Shown one piece after another: positions 13,701-23,099 of a stretch of DNA of 64,000 nt. Position numbers and translations under genes: made by a program. Source of the DNA: Schistosoma mansoni. Lineage: Eukaryota; Platyhelminthes; Trematoda; Strigeidida; Schistosomatidae. Under the pieces are notes generated by a model. The model ran no database searches. It saw nothing but the letters and a program-made list of their open reading frames with translations, and was not told the origin of the DNA. The stretch is taken from positions 10,827,852 to 10,891,851 of the forward strand of contig NC_031495.1 in the NCBI RefSeq assembly GCF_000237925.1. Direction: 5' to 3'. Numbering within the stretch: position 1 is the stretch's first letter; each line of letters begins with the position of its first letter.

Positions 13701-16700
13701 GAAAATGAAAACAATTAATTTCATAGATCATTAATAAGAAAATATTACTGTTATTCTTTAAGTGACTTGTCTAAACATGGAGTCCCATACTAGGACGTAA
13801 CGGTCGTCTAGTGCTTCCAGCTTTCCAATGGTGGTCTGACATTGACCCATTCATGATGTCAATCTAAACTTAAAGATCTCAACCTTATACTGAGAAATAT
13901 TTTATAAATTCAATGATTCAATAATGCATTTTGTCAATTTACACAATACATACAAAGATTATGAAAATATGCTGAAACTTACAGATATGAAAGGTAAGCG
14001 ACGATTATTGCATAAATCTTGTAAATCTTTTAAAGTAATCATTGTAGTAAGCGCACATGGACTGTTTGAGAAATCAGAATTTATAAAATGTGAAGAAAAT
14101 AATGGATTGACTGCTTTTCGTATAGGACAAGTAGTCAAACAAGCGATAAACAAAATAGCCACATTATACTCCATTAATACACGACAATTAAAACCACCTT
14201 CAATTTGACCACGCCAAAACAAATGACCCATGGATCGTAACCGAGATCTGATAAAATAAGGAAATAAAATTATAAAAAAGTAGGTTTAAACGTTGGTTAT
14301 TAATTTACAATACAAAAGTTCGAAAAATTCAATCAAGTAACTGCATACATAACAGTATCTATACACTGGAATATATCAAAATAAGTTACAGATGACTTCA
14401 ACAAGTGACTTAGTTGGCAACACTAGATCGATAACACAGCCATATTCTCGAAATTAACAATGATATAATCATAGAGTATTACACAATGAATATAGTCTCA
14501 TGAAAAAAAACTCAAATATTATAACTTAAAAGTCCCTCTTAGCTAATTAGCAAAATATCGTCAACTAGCCACACAAAAAAATTATAGAGGATAGTTTATC
14601 TGAATATTTAGCAGTGTCTGATCTCGTATAGTACAGTACTAATCAGATAATACCTGTCTAACAGAGAATTCAGTTTAATTAGATAGTACTTATAATTTTA
14701 GTGGTTATGTTCAAAGATACTTGGTATGAACTATGAAAATCCTGAGTATGTTATGGTCTGCTTAAAAATCTGAGAAAATGTCTTCAACATTTATTTTCAC
14801 CATGATATAGATGTTGGATATCTAAGTGTATTGGTTTAATCAATAACTTTAAACGCAAGATTATTTGAGTAAGGTAATTAGATTGTGCATCTCTTATGAG
14901 TAAAAATACTTTTCGTAAGAATTTTTTAAGATCAACTAAGAAATTGTCGAAAGTCAGGTGGTTCTAGATAACTATTGAGATCAAATAGTATTTGAAATGA
15001 CATCAATGTTTGTTTTATGTATGACAAATTTTAAAATATTGATATTATCAGTCAATCATCTATTGTAATTTGAGATAAATAAGTGGCTAGAGAGCTTTAC
15101 GTGACTGGTTGCATGAAGAACATACTGGTTAAAACCGAGTTACATGGAATATAAGGAAACTATTGTTATAAAATTGGTGTTGACTTGATCACGTAATACA
15201 CCTACACTTAATAGTTTGACCGCTCGATAGAGATTCAAATGAAGACCAGAACAAGAATTTACTGACAGATACAAAGGGGAGAAAATTATATGACACAATA
15301 TAAATAGCCGCTGATATGCGGTTTATAAGATGTCTGTTTGAACCGGCTGAACAATCACAGATCATTTTGGTTGGACATATCAGATATATTGACTTACATG
15401 ACCAATCTACTAAACAGTCTATTCAAGATTAACAGGATAGCAATCGCATCCTGAAATAAAACATCTTGTCAGTTAACCAAAATTGATTTCACCCAGAGTA
15501 CACCATTATTAATGCCCATTACCAAGTGATGTGAGAACAGTTGCTTTAAGTATAATAAAAGATCAACAGCTTTCAGGAGCAACTTAGGATCCGCAGGTAA
15601 TATTAACACATACCATTTAGGGTGAATAGTCATAGCTTCCGAGTTGGTAGAGTTCAGAAGTTAATTATGATAAGATATAAATAGTTGATATATCAACGTA
15701 ATTTTTCATAAACTCAGCACCACTAGGTTTTATTCCTAATAAAATTTATTGATATACACAGCTGAGAAATGCCAAAACATACAAAACACCTTAGCTTGTG
15801 AGGCAGAGACTCGATTGACGATTGCGCGAATTACGATCAAGTCGGAGCACGATGATTAGTCTATTTTCAACTAATCATTCCCAGCGGCTGGATTGAGAAG
15901 ACGAGGTTTTTGTGTAAATTTTCCACAAACCCTAACATTCTAACAGTATTAACTTTGGTATTCGAACTTTTAGAGTATATATTTTCGTTTGCTCTCGATT
16001 CATGTTCTGATTTAGGATCAGTCAAGTGAAGTATTGTGTCCAAGGTGTAAATAATAAACCAAACTTAAATTTATTTTCTGATTTTAAACGGTTTACAACT
16101 GACATCAAATTTTTAGAGGAAACTCCCACTCGGATTTTTAAATCATGACTAAAATAAAACTCACAGTTTTTTGGTGAAATACGATAATGGCATTTCTTGT
16201 GTACAATCATTATCAGGGAATAACTCTGATTCTACAGCTTTAGGTTGAAAGGACAAGTCTGAATCATGAACATCTGGGTTACTCATATCCCTTCTATCAT
16301 CATAAGCAGGTGAATGGACAGATTGAGCATCATCATCAGGATTTTCATCAGAAAGAACGAGCTCTGATGAATCAGACTCACTACAGTTCTTCCGTTTACG
16401 TCCACGTCGTTTAGATTTTTCGCTTTTGTCGACTTGTTTCGGCGCCTTTCTGAAGTAAAGATGAAGGAAACCACGAAAAGTTTGTAGTTTTATTTTATAA
16501 TAACTTTGTAATGAAAGTTGTTCACTATAGTACCACACTATCGAGAATTTTCTAGCATTTAAAAATATAGCTTTTGTTCTGATCCCATTTTAAATATCCC
16601 AAAAATTATTTAAAAATATGTTTTCTTTATGAATGTTGCGAGAAATCTAGATAAAGCAAGAGATAATCGAATACGTTTTCAGATCAACTTAACTAATTGA

Positions 16701-19700
16701 ATGAAAATAAACCAAGTTCCTTAAGTTCACAGTGTTTGCTAGGTCTTGTTGGTCAAAGGAATCAAAATATTGGCAATGATGTGATTGGGCTTGACAAGTA
16801 TTAAACAATACAGCTGAGAACTCTAACGACCTTAAACTCTAGTTAACAGATCAGCGGATTGTGAGTGTGACTACGACTTGAATACAAATAATAATGATTA
16901 GTCCTCAAACGGCTGTACCTCTGATTCTGTGGTCATAGTCCTAGGTTGTCAAGATATCTACCGACTTTGTATCCTTTACAAGTAATCCATAAAGAAATAT
17001 TCTTCCATAGTGTGAGGAAAATGGAAGTGAAAAGTCTTCAAACAGTACTGACAGTACTCGAGTTAATCTTATTTAAAAGTAATCTGCCTTTTCGTTTCCT
17101 AATATTCCTTCTATTTTCCCTATCAGACCTTCTCCTTGTCACTGACTAAGCCCATAAACCTCATAAAGGCTGTCTTCTCGAATACTAACGCCCAAATCAG
17201 AGCTAATGACGGACTTTTATCAGAATTATCAACCTCAAGAGGCATTTGTCAGTGTTGCCCCTTTTACTTAGTTTTATCGAATTTCAGAGATGTCCTTATA
17301 GAAATTACAATTTCATCCAACGTTTCAAGGATTGATTTACGCCCTGGAAACTCACTCTTTGATCTGATGTACGTAAATAATAGTCTTGTTTGGAATCCGT
17401 TTCTCTTCCTGAAGCTGCAAAATTTTATCTTAGGACCATTTCTTGTCAACGCCTGGATTGGTCATACAAAGTAAGGTAGTTGAGTGAGTTGACCACTTCA
17501 CTTACCTTGAAAGTTTCATCAGCCCTGTTGTATTAGTAGCTGATCAAACACCGATATGAATTCAAAAAGTTAATTTGGCTTATGTTAATTTGGACCACTT
17601 GCGGTGTATGACGTGTCATTTGTCAATCAAGCGGCGAGTATATTGCTGTTTATTTAAGAAAACATATATGTTGGTACAAATGGGACCAAAATAAAGATGC
17701 GCCACACAATAAGAAACTGAGATTGTGAATAGACAGAGAAAGGAGGGTAAGTATGATCAAAAACAATACGCAAATAAAAATAAGTGAACGAGGGTAGTAT
17801 ATAATACGAGCAGTTCCGTTAAGAAAATTCTAATCAGAAAGAATATTTCCAATTACGGGAGTTTTCTTGTTTTAAAAGAAAACAAAGGAAAACTACAACA
17901 TGATCACTATCGGCTTCTATTCTGAGCCATGTCTGATAATTTCTCAAGCCACTGAGTTGCAATATTTGTAGTACCCCAACCAGAGATTCTCGCGAGGCAC
18001 CGACATATGTCAGTCCTGTACAGCTTTCCTTCATACCCCGGCACCAAGTCATAAACGGACCACCTCTCTGCTTTTGCAATTTTAGCACTGTTCGCATATT
18101 TTAGAGCAACCGTGCAAGCGATTCTGGGATCAGACGTACAGTAAGTATATGTGACATTACTAAACAACTAACCGTTGAAAGTAGATATTTTTAAAATAAC
18201 TGGGTAAAATGAAACGTAACTATTTTTAGCTTTAGTGATATAACACTGAACTAAGTCTAAATTCAAAACTCACTTTTTTCGAGACAAATGTAGAATTTTA
18301 GCTATTTCTCGACCTTCCTCTGGTTCATACAATAGACCCCAACCAACCCACTGAAATTGATTTAGACGAGTTTGCATGAGCTCCCATTCGTGTTCACGCT
18401 GGGTAGTCATGTAACAGTGATCCGATGTTTTGTGTTTCCGCAATATTTTATTAGTAGGCCTCTCTTCTTCTGGAATCATCTTGCTTTCAAGTACTTCACT
18501 AATCGATTTAGCCAATAAAAGAGCTGCATTTACCCAAGCATCAGAGCCAAGTTCGCCAGTTATAGACAAATAGTGGAGCCATATGCTCCAAACAGTATCA
18601 CAAAATGATACTTTTTGTTCCACGGAAAGATTTAATTCTTTAGCCAAACAGTTTGCTTGACGTCTCATTATGAACTGTAAAGTGATAGCAATAACTTTAT
18701 ATATATACAACAACCTACGATGCAGAAATGAGACTCTTAACAATGACTCAAATAACAATAATTAACTAAAGTTTATTTCACTTGTTTGTCGAAGTTTAGC
18801 GTACCAAACAGGAGCTATAATTATTCTACGATGAAGAAAGGTGCAGTTTCATCCTAAAACCGAGACCTAACGGAGTCTTAAACTTAGACCATATTGGTTA
18901 AAAGTCAAGTACTTTAGCTAATTTGTAACTCTAGAGCACTTAAGTTAGATAACCACAGAGAATCATTAGACATGTTTTGGAATCAGACACTTTTACACTC
19001 TATATTTTTAACTGTTATTAAATATGAATAGACAGGGTCAACTTAGATGAGTATAAAAAGATGTCAAAATGGGAATTTAAATTCATTATAGACAAGTAAT
19101 AGGCTACTTATGTACCACTTTGGAAACTACAAGATGTACAGATACATATTATTTTTATTTATTTTCACAGACTACCGTGGTTAATATAATAGATTTCATC
19201 ATTGGTAGCTAAAATGGAGCGAATGAATTAATTCTTGCTTTTGAATTTCATTTAAGGAATATCTTTAGAAACAACGTACTTGAAAAAGAAACATTATTAT
19301 GAAGTTGGCAAGATGATGTTATATTAATAACTTAACTAAATAATATGTGACTTCATTACTTAATAAGAAAAGAATATTACACTAAATTAGACATAATGAC
19401 TGAAATTAATGAGGTTAGCAAGAGCAGACTTATCATCCTTTGTTTTGTTTAAGTGAATAATCTGCTTAAAAATGGTTAGTTACTATTCGACACTTTTCTG
19501 ATAGTAATTAGCCCTAAAAAAATGTAAGATTGATGAACATTTTCGTGAACAATTTCATTCCTGCCTTTATTGAATTTAAAACTTATAAGATATAATGTGA
19601 ACACCGAACTGAACAACACACTATTTAATTTTTCACAATTTTCAACACTTTTAGAGTAGAATCCTAACATTCTACACTTACATAATCTCAGCTAACAATT

Positions 19701-22505
19701 AATGACTTCATAGAGTTTTGTTTTTAATTACAGTACATTGAGTATGGTATCTAAGATCGAATATTCTGTCAAATAAATCAAAAATTTAGTTTTAAAGACT
19801 ATACAATATATCTTTTCAACTACTATCAATGTTCAGATAGTCGGGAGATTTAGGGGAAAAAATAAAGCATCTCCAATTGTACGCTACTCTGAAATCTCAT
19901 TTTGATCCAAAACTCCAGATGCATAAAAAATGACCACAATTAACTTTACGGTCAATACTAATCTCGTGCGAATGAAATGCTGTTACTTCAACAAACAATA
20001 ACATGTATAACACGTTTGGATGGGTTAAAGATTGATAAATAAGAATAAACTTACAGTGAAAGGTTCGGATAACCGCCAAGGACGATGGCGTTCAAAGCAC
20101 TTTTCTTTCTGCGTGGGATTAATGAAGCTCACCTCACTCCCGCTGAAAAGATCATCATCTAATGTGTTCAACAAGTCTTCCCGACAAACAGAATTCATAT
20201 TTTGGTCATGTGTGCTATCCGGTTCAACTTTTACAAATCTCGAAGTATCCGCTATGTTATCTGTAGCTGCTTGGTTGGATTGACTAACTATGTGTTCGGT
20301 CTTTTGGATCACTCGTAATCCACGGGTTTCAGAGAAATCCTGGGACTAAAAATATGTATTTAAAAGTACAGTAAAGCTTAGTACATATAACTAAATGATG
20401 AATTTAAAAGTCAGTATGAACTATTCAACGAGCAGAAAACTCTTTCCAAATTTATTTCACTGGATTAAACTCCTTGAATAACATATATAAACCCCAATCC
20501 TCCCGATTACTGCCTATACTTTTACTACCTCTACCACCATAGGATTTGAATCGATAATTGTATCTCTGTGCTAACGTGGTATGACAGTTTGAACTGATGT
20601 ACGTATGTATGAGGTTCTACGTTGTTGCTGACTGACTGAATTACTACTAAAGTACTTGACCAGTCATTGGTATTTTTCTAACTTGGGATTTTCCCTAGTG
20701 AATTGCTTCTAAAAACCTATTGATTTCAAACCCAAATCCCCAGTCTACTTAACAAACAGTGAGTACGTCTGCATATGCTTAATATCCGCATTTTGTCAGA
20801 TAGAAATATGGCAGCCCACTTAATAATTTCATGATAACACAAAGATTTTAACTTGACGAACAGACTAAAAGTGAATGGTATTTTTTATCGATAACTCATC
20901 AATATTAATCACACGAAAGATTAGATAAAGAAACAATGGATTAAAATTCGGGAGAAGGATCAATTCGACCCTTGAAGGAACAACTAGTGATAAAAGAACG
21001 TTCGTGGGTATGAAGCATCTAAGGAATATCGAAACAGAATTTTAAAAAACATACCGATCCCTAAACAGTAAACAACATCAACTTTATTCTTTGGTATTAA
21101 CGGAAGTCTAATGGTAAGGAATTCGCTATGGTCACTGTGTTACGTTGACTTACAGTCACTACACATTACATCTGACGCAATGATTAGAAGAGATTGATAT
21201 GACATAGCGTTCTACAATGATAGGTTAACAAGGTATGTAACCTAGGGGAAACTTAAGTAAGGAAGCAAAGGCTAAGGACAATCGAACTGAGAAGTGACAT
21301 CAGTCCATAAAGTCAAGGACTACTGATTTGAGTTTTGTAGGCAGGGATACAGACTTCCTAGTTGAAAATCATAATCGACTGGACTGGAGCATATGTGCTT
21401 AAACTTTACCTCCTAGTTAATGAACTTTAAAATTACTGTACGTTTTTTACTCCTCAATCTGATGAATCCATTTTAAACTATATTCTCTATGCTTAGTTGT
21501 TCATTTTTATTGATGCAACTGTTATTTCGACTCATTCTGTCTTCATTTCGTTAATTTTCTGTTATATCCCGAAGAGAATTATGAATGGTAACTTTTGAGA
21601 ACTATTTATGGACTAATATGATATGTATATTTCCTATTGTATAATTGTTCAGTAACTTAACTATTCATATTCATGTCCCCTTTATTATAAGCTTTATTTT
21701 GACCTGTAAACTATTATTATACGACTTAACATTCTTGAGTTATCCCCAGTCTGTCAATCACTATCTCCCTTATTCACAGCCATATTTGGCTAAATCTTGT
21801 ACAAATGTTGTTTCCTATTTTATGGTACGATGTGGTTTGTCTGTTTGGTATATAAACCCAGTACGTTTGAAAAAAAATGATTCATATTGCAGAGATTGTT
21901 ATTAGTATTCTGGACTTAACTGGCTGGGCAGAAAGCAGGACCGACAAGTACTCTAGACTGCTCGTATGGGTTTCGTATGTCATTAGTTCGATCGATAATT
22001 CACTGCTCTCTAATTGGCGGTATCGTCACGTCATATATTAACAGGACAATAAGCGGGCACAATATATAAAATTTTCAATAGCTATGCTGATGTAAAATTT
22101 GACATGAATGTATTCATATTTCTCCCAAGTTTTACGTTGTTTAAAAATCATTGATTGTGGAAAAAATATCAGCAACTCTCCCAATCTTGATACGGAACAA
22201 TGTTAAAACTAGTTAGTAAAGTATAGTAATTCTCATACTTGACGAAACCTAATAAGCTTGTAAGAACTTTCAGTACAGCTTCACTAACCAACCAAAGCAT
22301 GTAAAGATATAAAACATTATGTATTCTCAAAATAGGCTAAGGTAAACGACTAGATGATCTGGAAACAAACAAATTTCTCTCGAAAACAACGTACTTGGGT
22401 AACTCCTCTATAAACACCTGTTGCAGTTCCACATTCTGAACAAATCAACTGCCCAGTGTTTTCATCTTCTACAAGTTCACGATTTTCACAAATCGGACAA
22501 CTCAT
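1433..22505 (-). CDS. TAF1B: TAF1B-like: Pol I initiation factor SL1 subunit, 12 exons
   Basis: TFIIB-related subunit of SL1, which bridges Pol I and the rDNA promoter in the nucleolus. Exons, each read from GT donors and AG acceptors: 22505-22395, 20345-20055, 18674-18274, 16449-16165, 14247-13983, 13330-13221, 12596-12419, 12055-11907, 8559-8316, 7128-6766, 4381-3781, 1731-1433. They sum to 3297 nt, stay in phase at all 11 joins, and predict 1098 residues. An RRN7-type zinc ribbon (C3, C6, C22, C25) opens the protein, followed by cyclin-fold-like segments. Exon 9 ends in [20 protein letters not shown], which parallels AVAIIVVVLKLLFLLDDSFE of human TAF1B as I recall it. The protein is nearly twice the human length (about 588), mainly from an acidic/basic insert in exon 4 and a polar exon 11. 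Introns are full of retroelements. Family call is strong; exon 6 and the exact ends are least certain. Confidence 0.85.
1745..3175. other. TAF1B intron 11, nothing recognised
   Basis: AT-rich sequence between exons 12 and 11. I see no coding segment or repeat I can name before the hairpin at 3181. Confidence 0.5.
3181..3354. repeat. Long hairpin, family C: 73-bp inverted arms
   Basis: Arms 3181-3253 and 3282-3354 are inverted copies with 5 mismatches in 73, around a 28-bp loop. The arm core is GTCGTGGAGCTTTCATCG. It has a MITE-like or fold-back layout, but no transposase or clear target duplication is visible. A single arm of the same family is at 5589-5659. Confidence 0.85.
3781..4381 (-). 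CDS. TAF1B: TAF1B exon 11
   Basis: Residues 800-999, the largest exon. Acceptor TTCATTTAG|GCT, donor GGAG|GTAATG (a weaker donor), phase 1 out. The sequence is polar and rich in Ser, Asp, Asn and His, with an [15 protein letters not shown] segment. Similarity to other TAF1B proteins is low here; placement rests on phase and splice sites. Confidence 0.8.
4782..5282 (+). mobile_element. Solo LTR 1 (TGTTA...TAACA family)
   Basis: 501 bp, starting TGTTATGTCCCGATAAC and ending AAGATATAACA, with terminal TGTTA/TAACA inverted ends. It is flanked by a perfect 5-bp target duplication, AAAAT (4777-4781 and 5283-5287). A conserved TATATAAA in the U3-like part is shared with the copies at 9252 and 21560. 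There is no internal coding region, so it is the product of LTR-LTR recombination. It lies antisense to TAF1B in intron 10. Confidence 0.85.
5310..5323. repeat. (TA)n microsatellite
   Basis: Short TA tract just beyond the solo LTR at 4782-5282. Confidence 0.7.
5589..5660 (+). repeat. Family C, single-arm relative
   Basis: GTTGTTCAGAAGAACAATGA, AAGCTCCACGAC and CCTATCCAGCTCAGAG match the right arm of the 3181-3354 hairpin with several changes. No partner arm is present. Confidence 0.65.
6057..6420. repeat. Inverted repeat around an assembly gap
   Basis: ATAAGCAAAGATGGGTAGTGG at about 6065-6085 reappears inverted at about 6393-6418 as CCACTATCCATCTTTGCTTAT. The 200 N (6111-6310) lie between the arms, so the gap probably hides the rest of an inverted repeat. 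True gap length is unknown (200 is a placeholder size). It lies in TAF1B intron 10. Confidence 0.7.
6766..7128 (-). CDS. TAF1B: TAF1B exon 10
   Basis: Residues 679-799. Acceptor ATTACTTAG|CAT, donor GAT|GTGAGT, phase 0 at both ends. It continues [11 protein letters not shown] and then [17 protein letters not shown], corresponding to SLSNLAEKHN...KPWFDFRKWYQIM in human TAF1B (from memory). Confidence 0.85.
7850..8230 (+). mobile_element. LINE reverse transcriptase remnant
   Basis: In broken plus-strand frames I read EIKQG, then [15 protein letters not shown], a stop, then [14 protein letters not shown]. The YADD box with its hydrophobic surroundings is the RT palm catalytic motif. There are stops on either side, so this is a dead fragment. 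The clade is not assigned. It lies in TAF1B intron 9, antisense to the gene. Confidence 0.7.
8316..8559 (-). CDS. TAF1B: TAF1B exon 9 (most conserved block)
   Basis: Residues 597-678. Acceptor TTTACATGCAG, donor GAA|GTAAGT, phase 0 out. It begins [17 protein letters not shown] and ends in a hydrophobic helix plus FKFDDTFE. This block carries the clearest similarity to vertebrate TAF1B and anchors the gene identification. Confidence 0.9.
9040..9112. repeat. (ATA)n(AAG)n microsatellite
   Basis: AATAATAAT followed by AAGAAGAAG and AACAATAAC tracts, directly before the RTE fragment. Confidence 0.85.
9252..9919 (+). mobile_element. Solo LTR 2, inserted in the RTE fragment and itself carrying an insert
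   Basis: Begins TGTTACGCCCCGAT, ends AAGATATAACA, and is flanked by the target duplication TTCAC (9247-9251 and 9920-9924). It is 668 bp, against 501 and 512 for its relatives. The excess is a 145-bp insert at 9555-9699 with its own 13-bp duplication. It is antisense to TAF1B (intron 8). Confidence 0.9.
9555..9699. mobile_element. 145-bp unknown insert with 13-bp target duplication
   Basis: Flanked by ATAAATCCAGTAT (9542-9554) and ATAAACTCAGTAT (9700-9712), a 13-bp duplication differing at two adjacent bases. It is absent from the LTRs at 4782 and 21560. The minus strand is open across the whole insert ([13 protein letters not shown] ... [12 protein letters not shown]), with no AG/GT splice sites at its edges. 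Origin unknown: a retroposed RNA piece or short non-autonomous element are the options. Confidence 0.6.
10637..10745 (-). mobile_element. RTE 5'-end fragment
   Basis: GGTTGTTTTCTACAAGATGG, CGCCCAACCC, GGGCTTGGGACCGG and CAGGCGGAGTT match the segment at 47420-47535, which precedes the endonuclease of the RTE copy there. It is therefore an isolated 5' leader in minus orientation. Confidence 0.65.
10745..11890. other. TAF1B intron 8, nothing recognised
   Basis: AT-rich; no coding exon or nameable repeat seen between the RTE leader fragment and exon 8. Confidence 0.5.
11907..12055 (-). CDS. TAF1B: TAF1B exon 8
   Basis: Residues 548-596. Acceptor ACTTTTAG|GTT, donor CCAAA|GTAAAA, phase 0 in and 2 out. 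It ends with [14 protein letters not shown], which parallels the GTFLDLPRFPD segment of human TAF1B (from memory), directly before the conserved block in exon 9. Confidence 0.75.
12419..12596 (-). CDS. TAF1B: TAF1B exon 7
   Basis: Residues 488-547. A strong acceptor (TTATTTTATTTCAG) and the donor CAG|GTATGT bound an exon that reads as hydrophobic helices ([20 protein letters not shown]) ending in phase 0. It is too fragmented to be obvious as a stand-alone reading frame; I found it by following splice sites. Confidence 0.7.
13221..13330 (-). CDS. TAF1B: TAF1B exon 6 (predicted)
   Basis: Residues 452-487. This exon is inferred because exon 5 ends in phase 0 and exon 7 needs two bases from upstream; joining them directly gives TGA. 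A pyrimidine-rich acceptor (TTTAACTTTCAG) and a CTAAA|GTATGT donor bound 110 nt that are open in the required frame and correct the phase. The sequence is not conserved enough for me to confirm it by family alignment. Confidence 0.6.
13777..13862 (+). repeat. Decayed hammerhead (Sm-alpha-like) unit
   Basis: GGAGTCCCATACTAGGAC is stem II of the schistosome hammerhead, followed by GTAAC where GAAAC is required, then CGGTCGTC and AGTGCTTCCAGC, the usual 3' flank of this family. The CTGANGA strand is not intact. It is predicted inactive. It lies in TAF1B intron 5. Confidence 0.7.
13983..14247 (-). CDS. TAF1B: TAF1B exon 5
   Basis: Residues about 363-451. Acceptor TTTTATCAG|A, donor TCT|GTAAGT, phase 0 out. 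It contains [20 protein letters not shown], which parallels AITLSDLLRFVEEDHIPYIN of human TAF1B (from memory), the end of the first cyclin-like fold. Confidence 0.8.
14250..16160. other. TAF1B intron 4, nothing recognised
   Basis: No coding exon, named repeat or RNA gene seen. Confidence 0.45.
16165..16449 (-). CDS. TAF1B: TAF1B exon 4 (basic/acidic linker)
   Basis: Residues about 268-362. Acceptor ACTTCAG, donor AAACT|GTGAGT, phase 2 in and out. It starts with a lysine/arginine cluster ([10 protein letters not shown]) that could act as a nuclear or nucleolar localisation signal. A serine/aspartate/glutamate-rich tract follows ([18 protein letters not shown]). This low-complexity stretch has no clear counterpart in the human protein. 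Confidence 0.75.
16600..17640. other. TAF1B intron 3, left part, nothing recognised
   Basis: Open frames here (for example near 17136-17474) have no family features and lie antisense to the gene. I treat them as chance. Confidence 0.4.
17648..18145 (-). repeat. Interspersed repeat family D, copy 1, with open frame
   Basis: On the minus strand it reads [20 protein letters not shown], then [16 protein letters not shown] and [19 protein letters not shown] before a stop. It ends in a 3' tail (TTTGGTCCCATTTGTACC, then ATATATGTTTTC and TAAATAAA-like sequence) also found at the 3' end of family A. A second, more broken copy is at 58602-59150. Function unknown. Confidence 0.6.
18274..18674 (-). CDS. 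TAF1B: TAF1B exon 3
   Basis: Residues 135-267. Acceptor CTTTACAG|TTC, donor AAAAAA|GTGAGT, ending in phase 2. It begins [20 protein letters not shown] and continues with a WSIWLHYL helix, matching the FQYILYQQAEAL...FWKRYL region of TAF1B. It ends in a basic HLSRKK run that continues in exon 4. Confidence 0.85.
18760..20020. other. TAF1B intron 2, nothing recognised
   Basis: AT-rich, no coding or repeat feature that I can name. Confidence 0.45.
20055..20345 (-). CDS. TAF1B: TAF1B exon 2
   Basis: Residues 38-134. Acceptor TTTTTAG at 20346 and donor ACT|GTAAGT at 20055, phase 0 at both ends. It codes a polar linker ending in [12 protein letters not shown], which corresponds to the aromatic stretch before the first helical region of TAF1B (EKGWDWYVCEGF in human, from memory). 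Confidence 0.8.
20500..20645 (-). repeat. SINE family B, copy 3
   Basis: Closest match to the copy at 1-140 over its length, including the degenerate B-box (GATTTGAATCG on the plus strand), GTACGTATGTATGAGGTTC and CTACGTTGT. It sits in TAF1B intron 1, next to exon 2. Confidence 0.6.
20650..21550. other. TAF1B intron 1, middle, nothing recognised
   Basis: No feature supported between the SINE at 20500 and the LTR at 21560. Confidence 0.45.
21560..22071 (+). mobile_element. Solo LTR 3 (TGTTA family)
   Basis: 512 bp beginning TGTTATATCCCGAAG and ending ATATATAAAA (a decayed TAACA end). Target duplication TTTTC at 21555-21559 and 22072-22076. Shares GTTTGGTATATAAACCCAGT with the other two solo LTRs. 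Antisense to TAF1B, intron 1. Confidence 0.85.
22395..22505 (-). CDS. TAF1B: TAF1B exon 1 (zinc ribbon)
   Basis: Residues 1-37. ATG at 22505-22503 begins MSCPIC; the pattern is Cx2C, 15 residues, Cx2C (CPIC ... CSEC), the RRN7/TFIIB-type zinc ribbon. An ATG nine codons upstream is in frame, but this one puts the ribbon at the extreme N-terminus as usual for the family. The donor is CAA|GTACGT, phase 0. Confidence 0.85.
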
Positions 22506-22624
22506 TATAGCTAAGGAAATGATAAAAAGCAATATATTTTTAAGCTTTGAAATTCACTTAGTATTATGCAACCTAATGTAATAAAAACCACTAATGCATT
22601 GCAAGTTTTAATTGGCTTACCATT

Positions 22625-23095
22625 TCACTGCCCTCAAAGGCTCTGGTACGGCCGGGAGTGGTGGGAGTCAGATCTCCCTCTTGAAATGCTCTCACATGGC
22701 CACACGTATACAACCACTGTCAGGGAAGTCCTACTCACTGCCTTCTTGTGCCATTACTGTTGTTTACGAAATTGAGAGGATGAAAAGCGAATGTCCGGCG
22801 CTTTAACCGGGTTGGTGGATATGGAGGATCCACCTATGGGGGTTGGAAAACCCTTATTCCCAACCAATGGTGTACATGGGCTCCAGGATGTTGAAGGAAC
22901 AAATGGCGTATGAACCAATCGTTGGTCAGCGGCCACCATGGTACCGTATCTCCTTACGTTGCTGCACTGCCTTGTGGATCAGACATTTAGATCGAAGGCT
23001 TTGGGTGCCGCTCCCTAAGAAAACCACCTGCTTCGGTCTGGGCAACCGCGCAGTACCACATCCCACACACATCACAAATGAGGCATGGTACAAGT
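22625..23095 (+). repeat. Retroposon family A, copy 1 (3' truncated)
   Basis: GGTACGGCCGGGAGTGG start, then ACCGGGTTGGTGG, CCAATGGTGTACATGGGC and AAGAAAACCACCTGCTTCG, collinear with the full copy at 51802-52329. The 3' tail is missing. It lies about 120 bp upstream of the TAF1B start codon, so it may sit in or near its promoter. Confidence 0.8.
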
Positions 23096-23099
23096 TTTA

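Noticed and set aside
17136-17474. 112-codon plus-strand frame in TAF1B intron 3
   Set aside because: No recognisable domain, overlapped by another open frame on the opposite strand, and antisense to the host gene.
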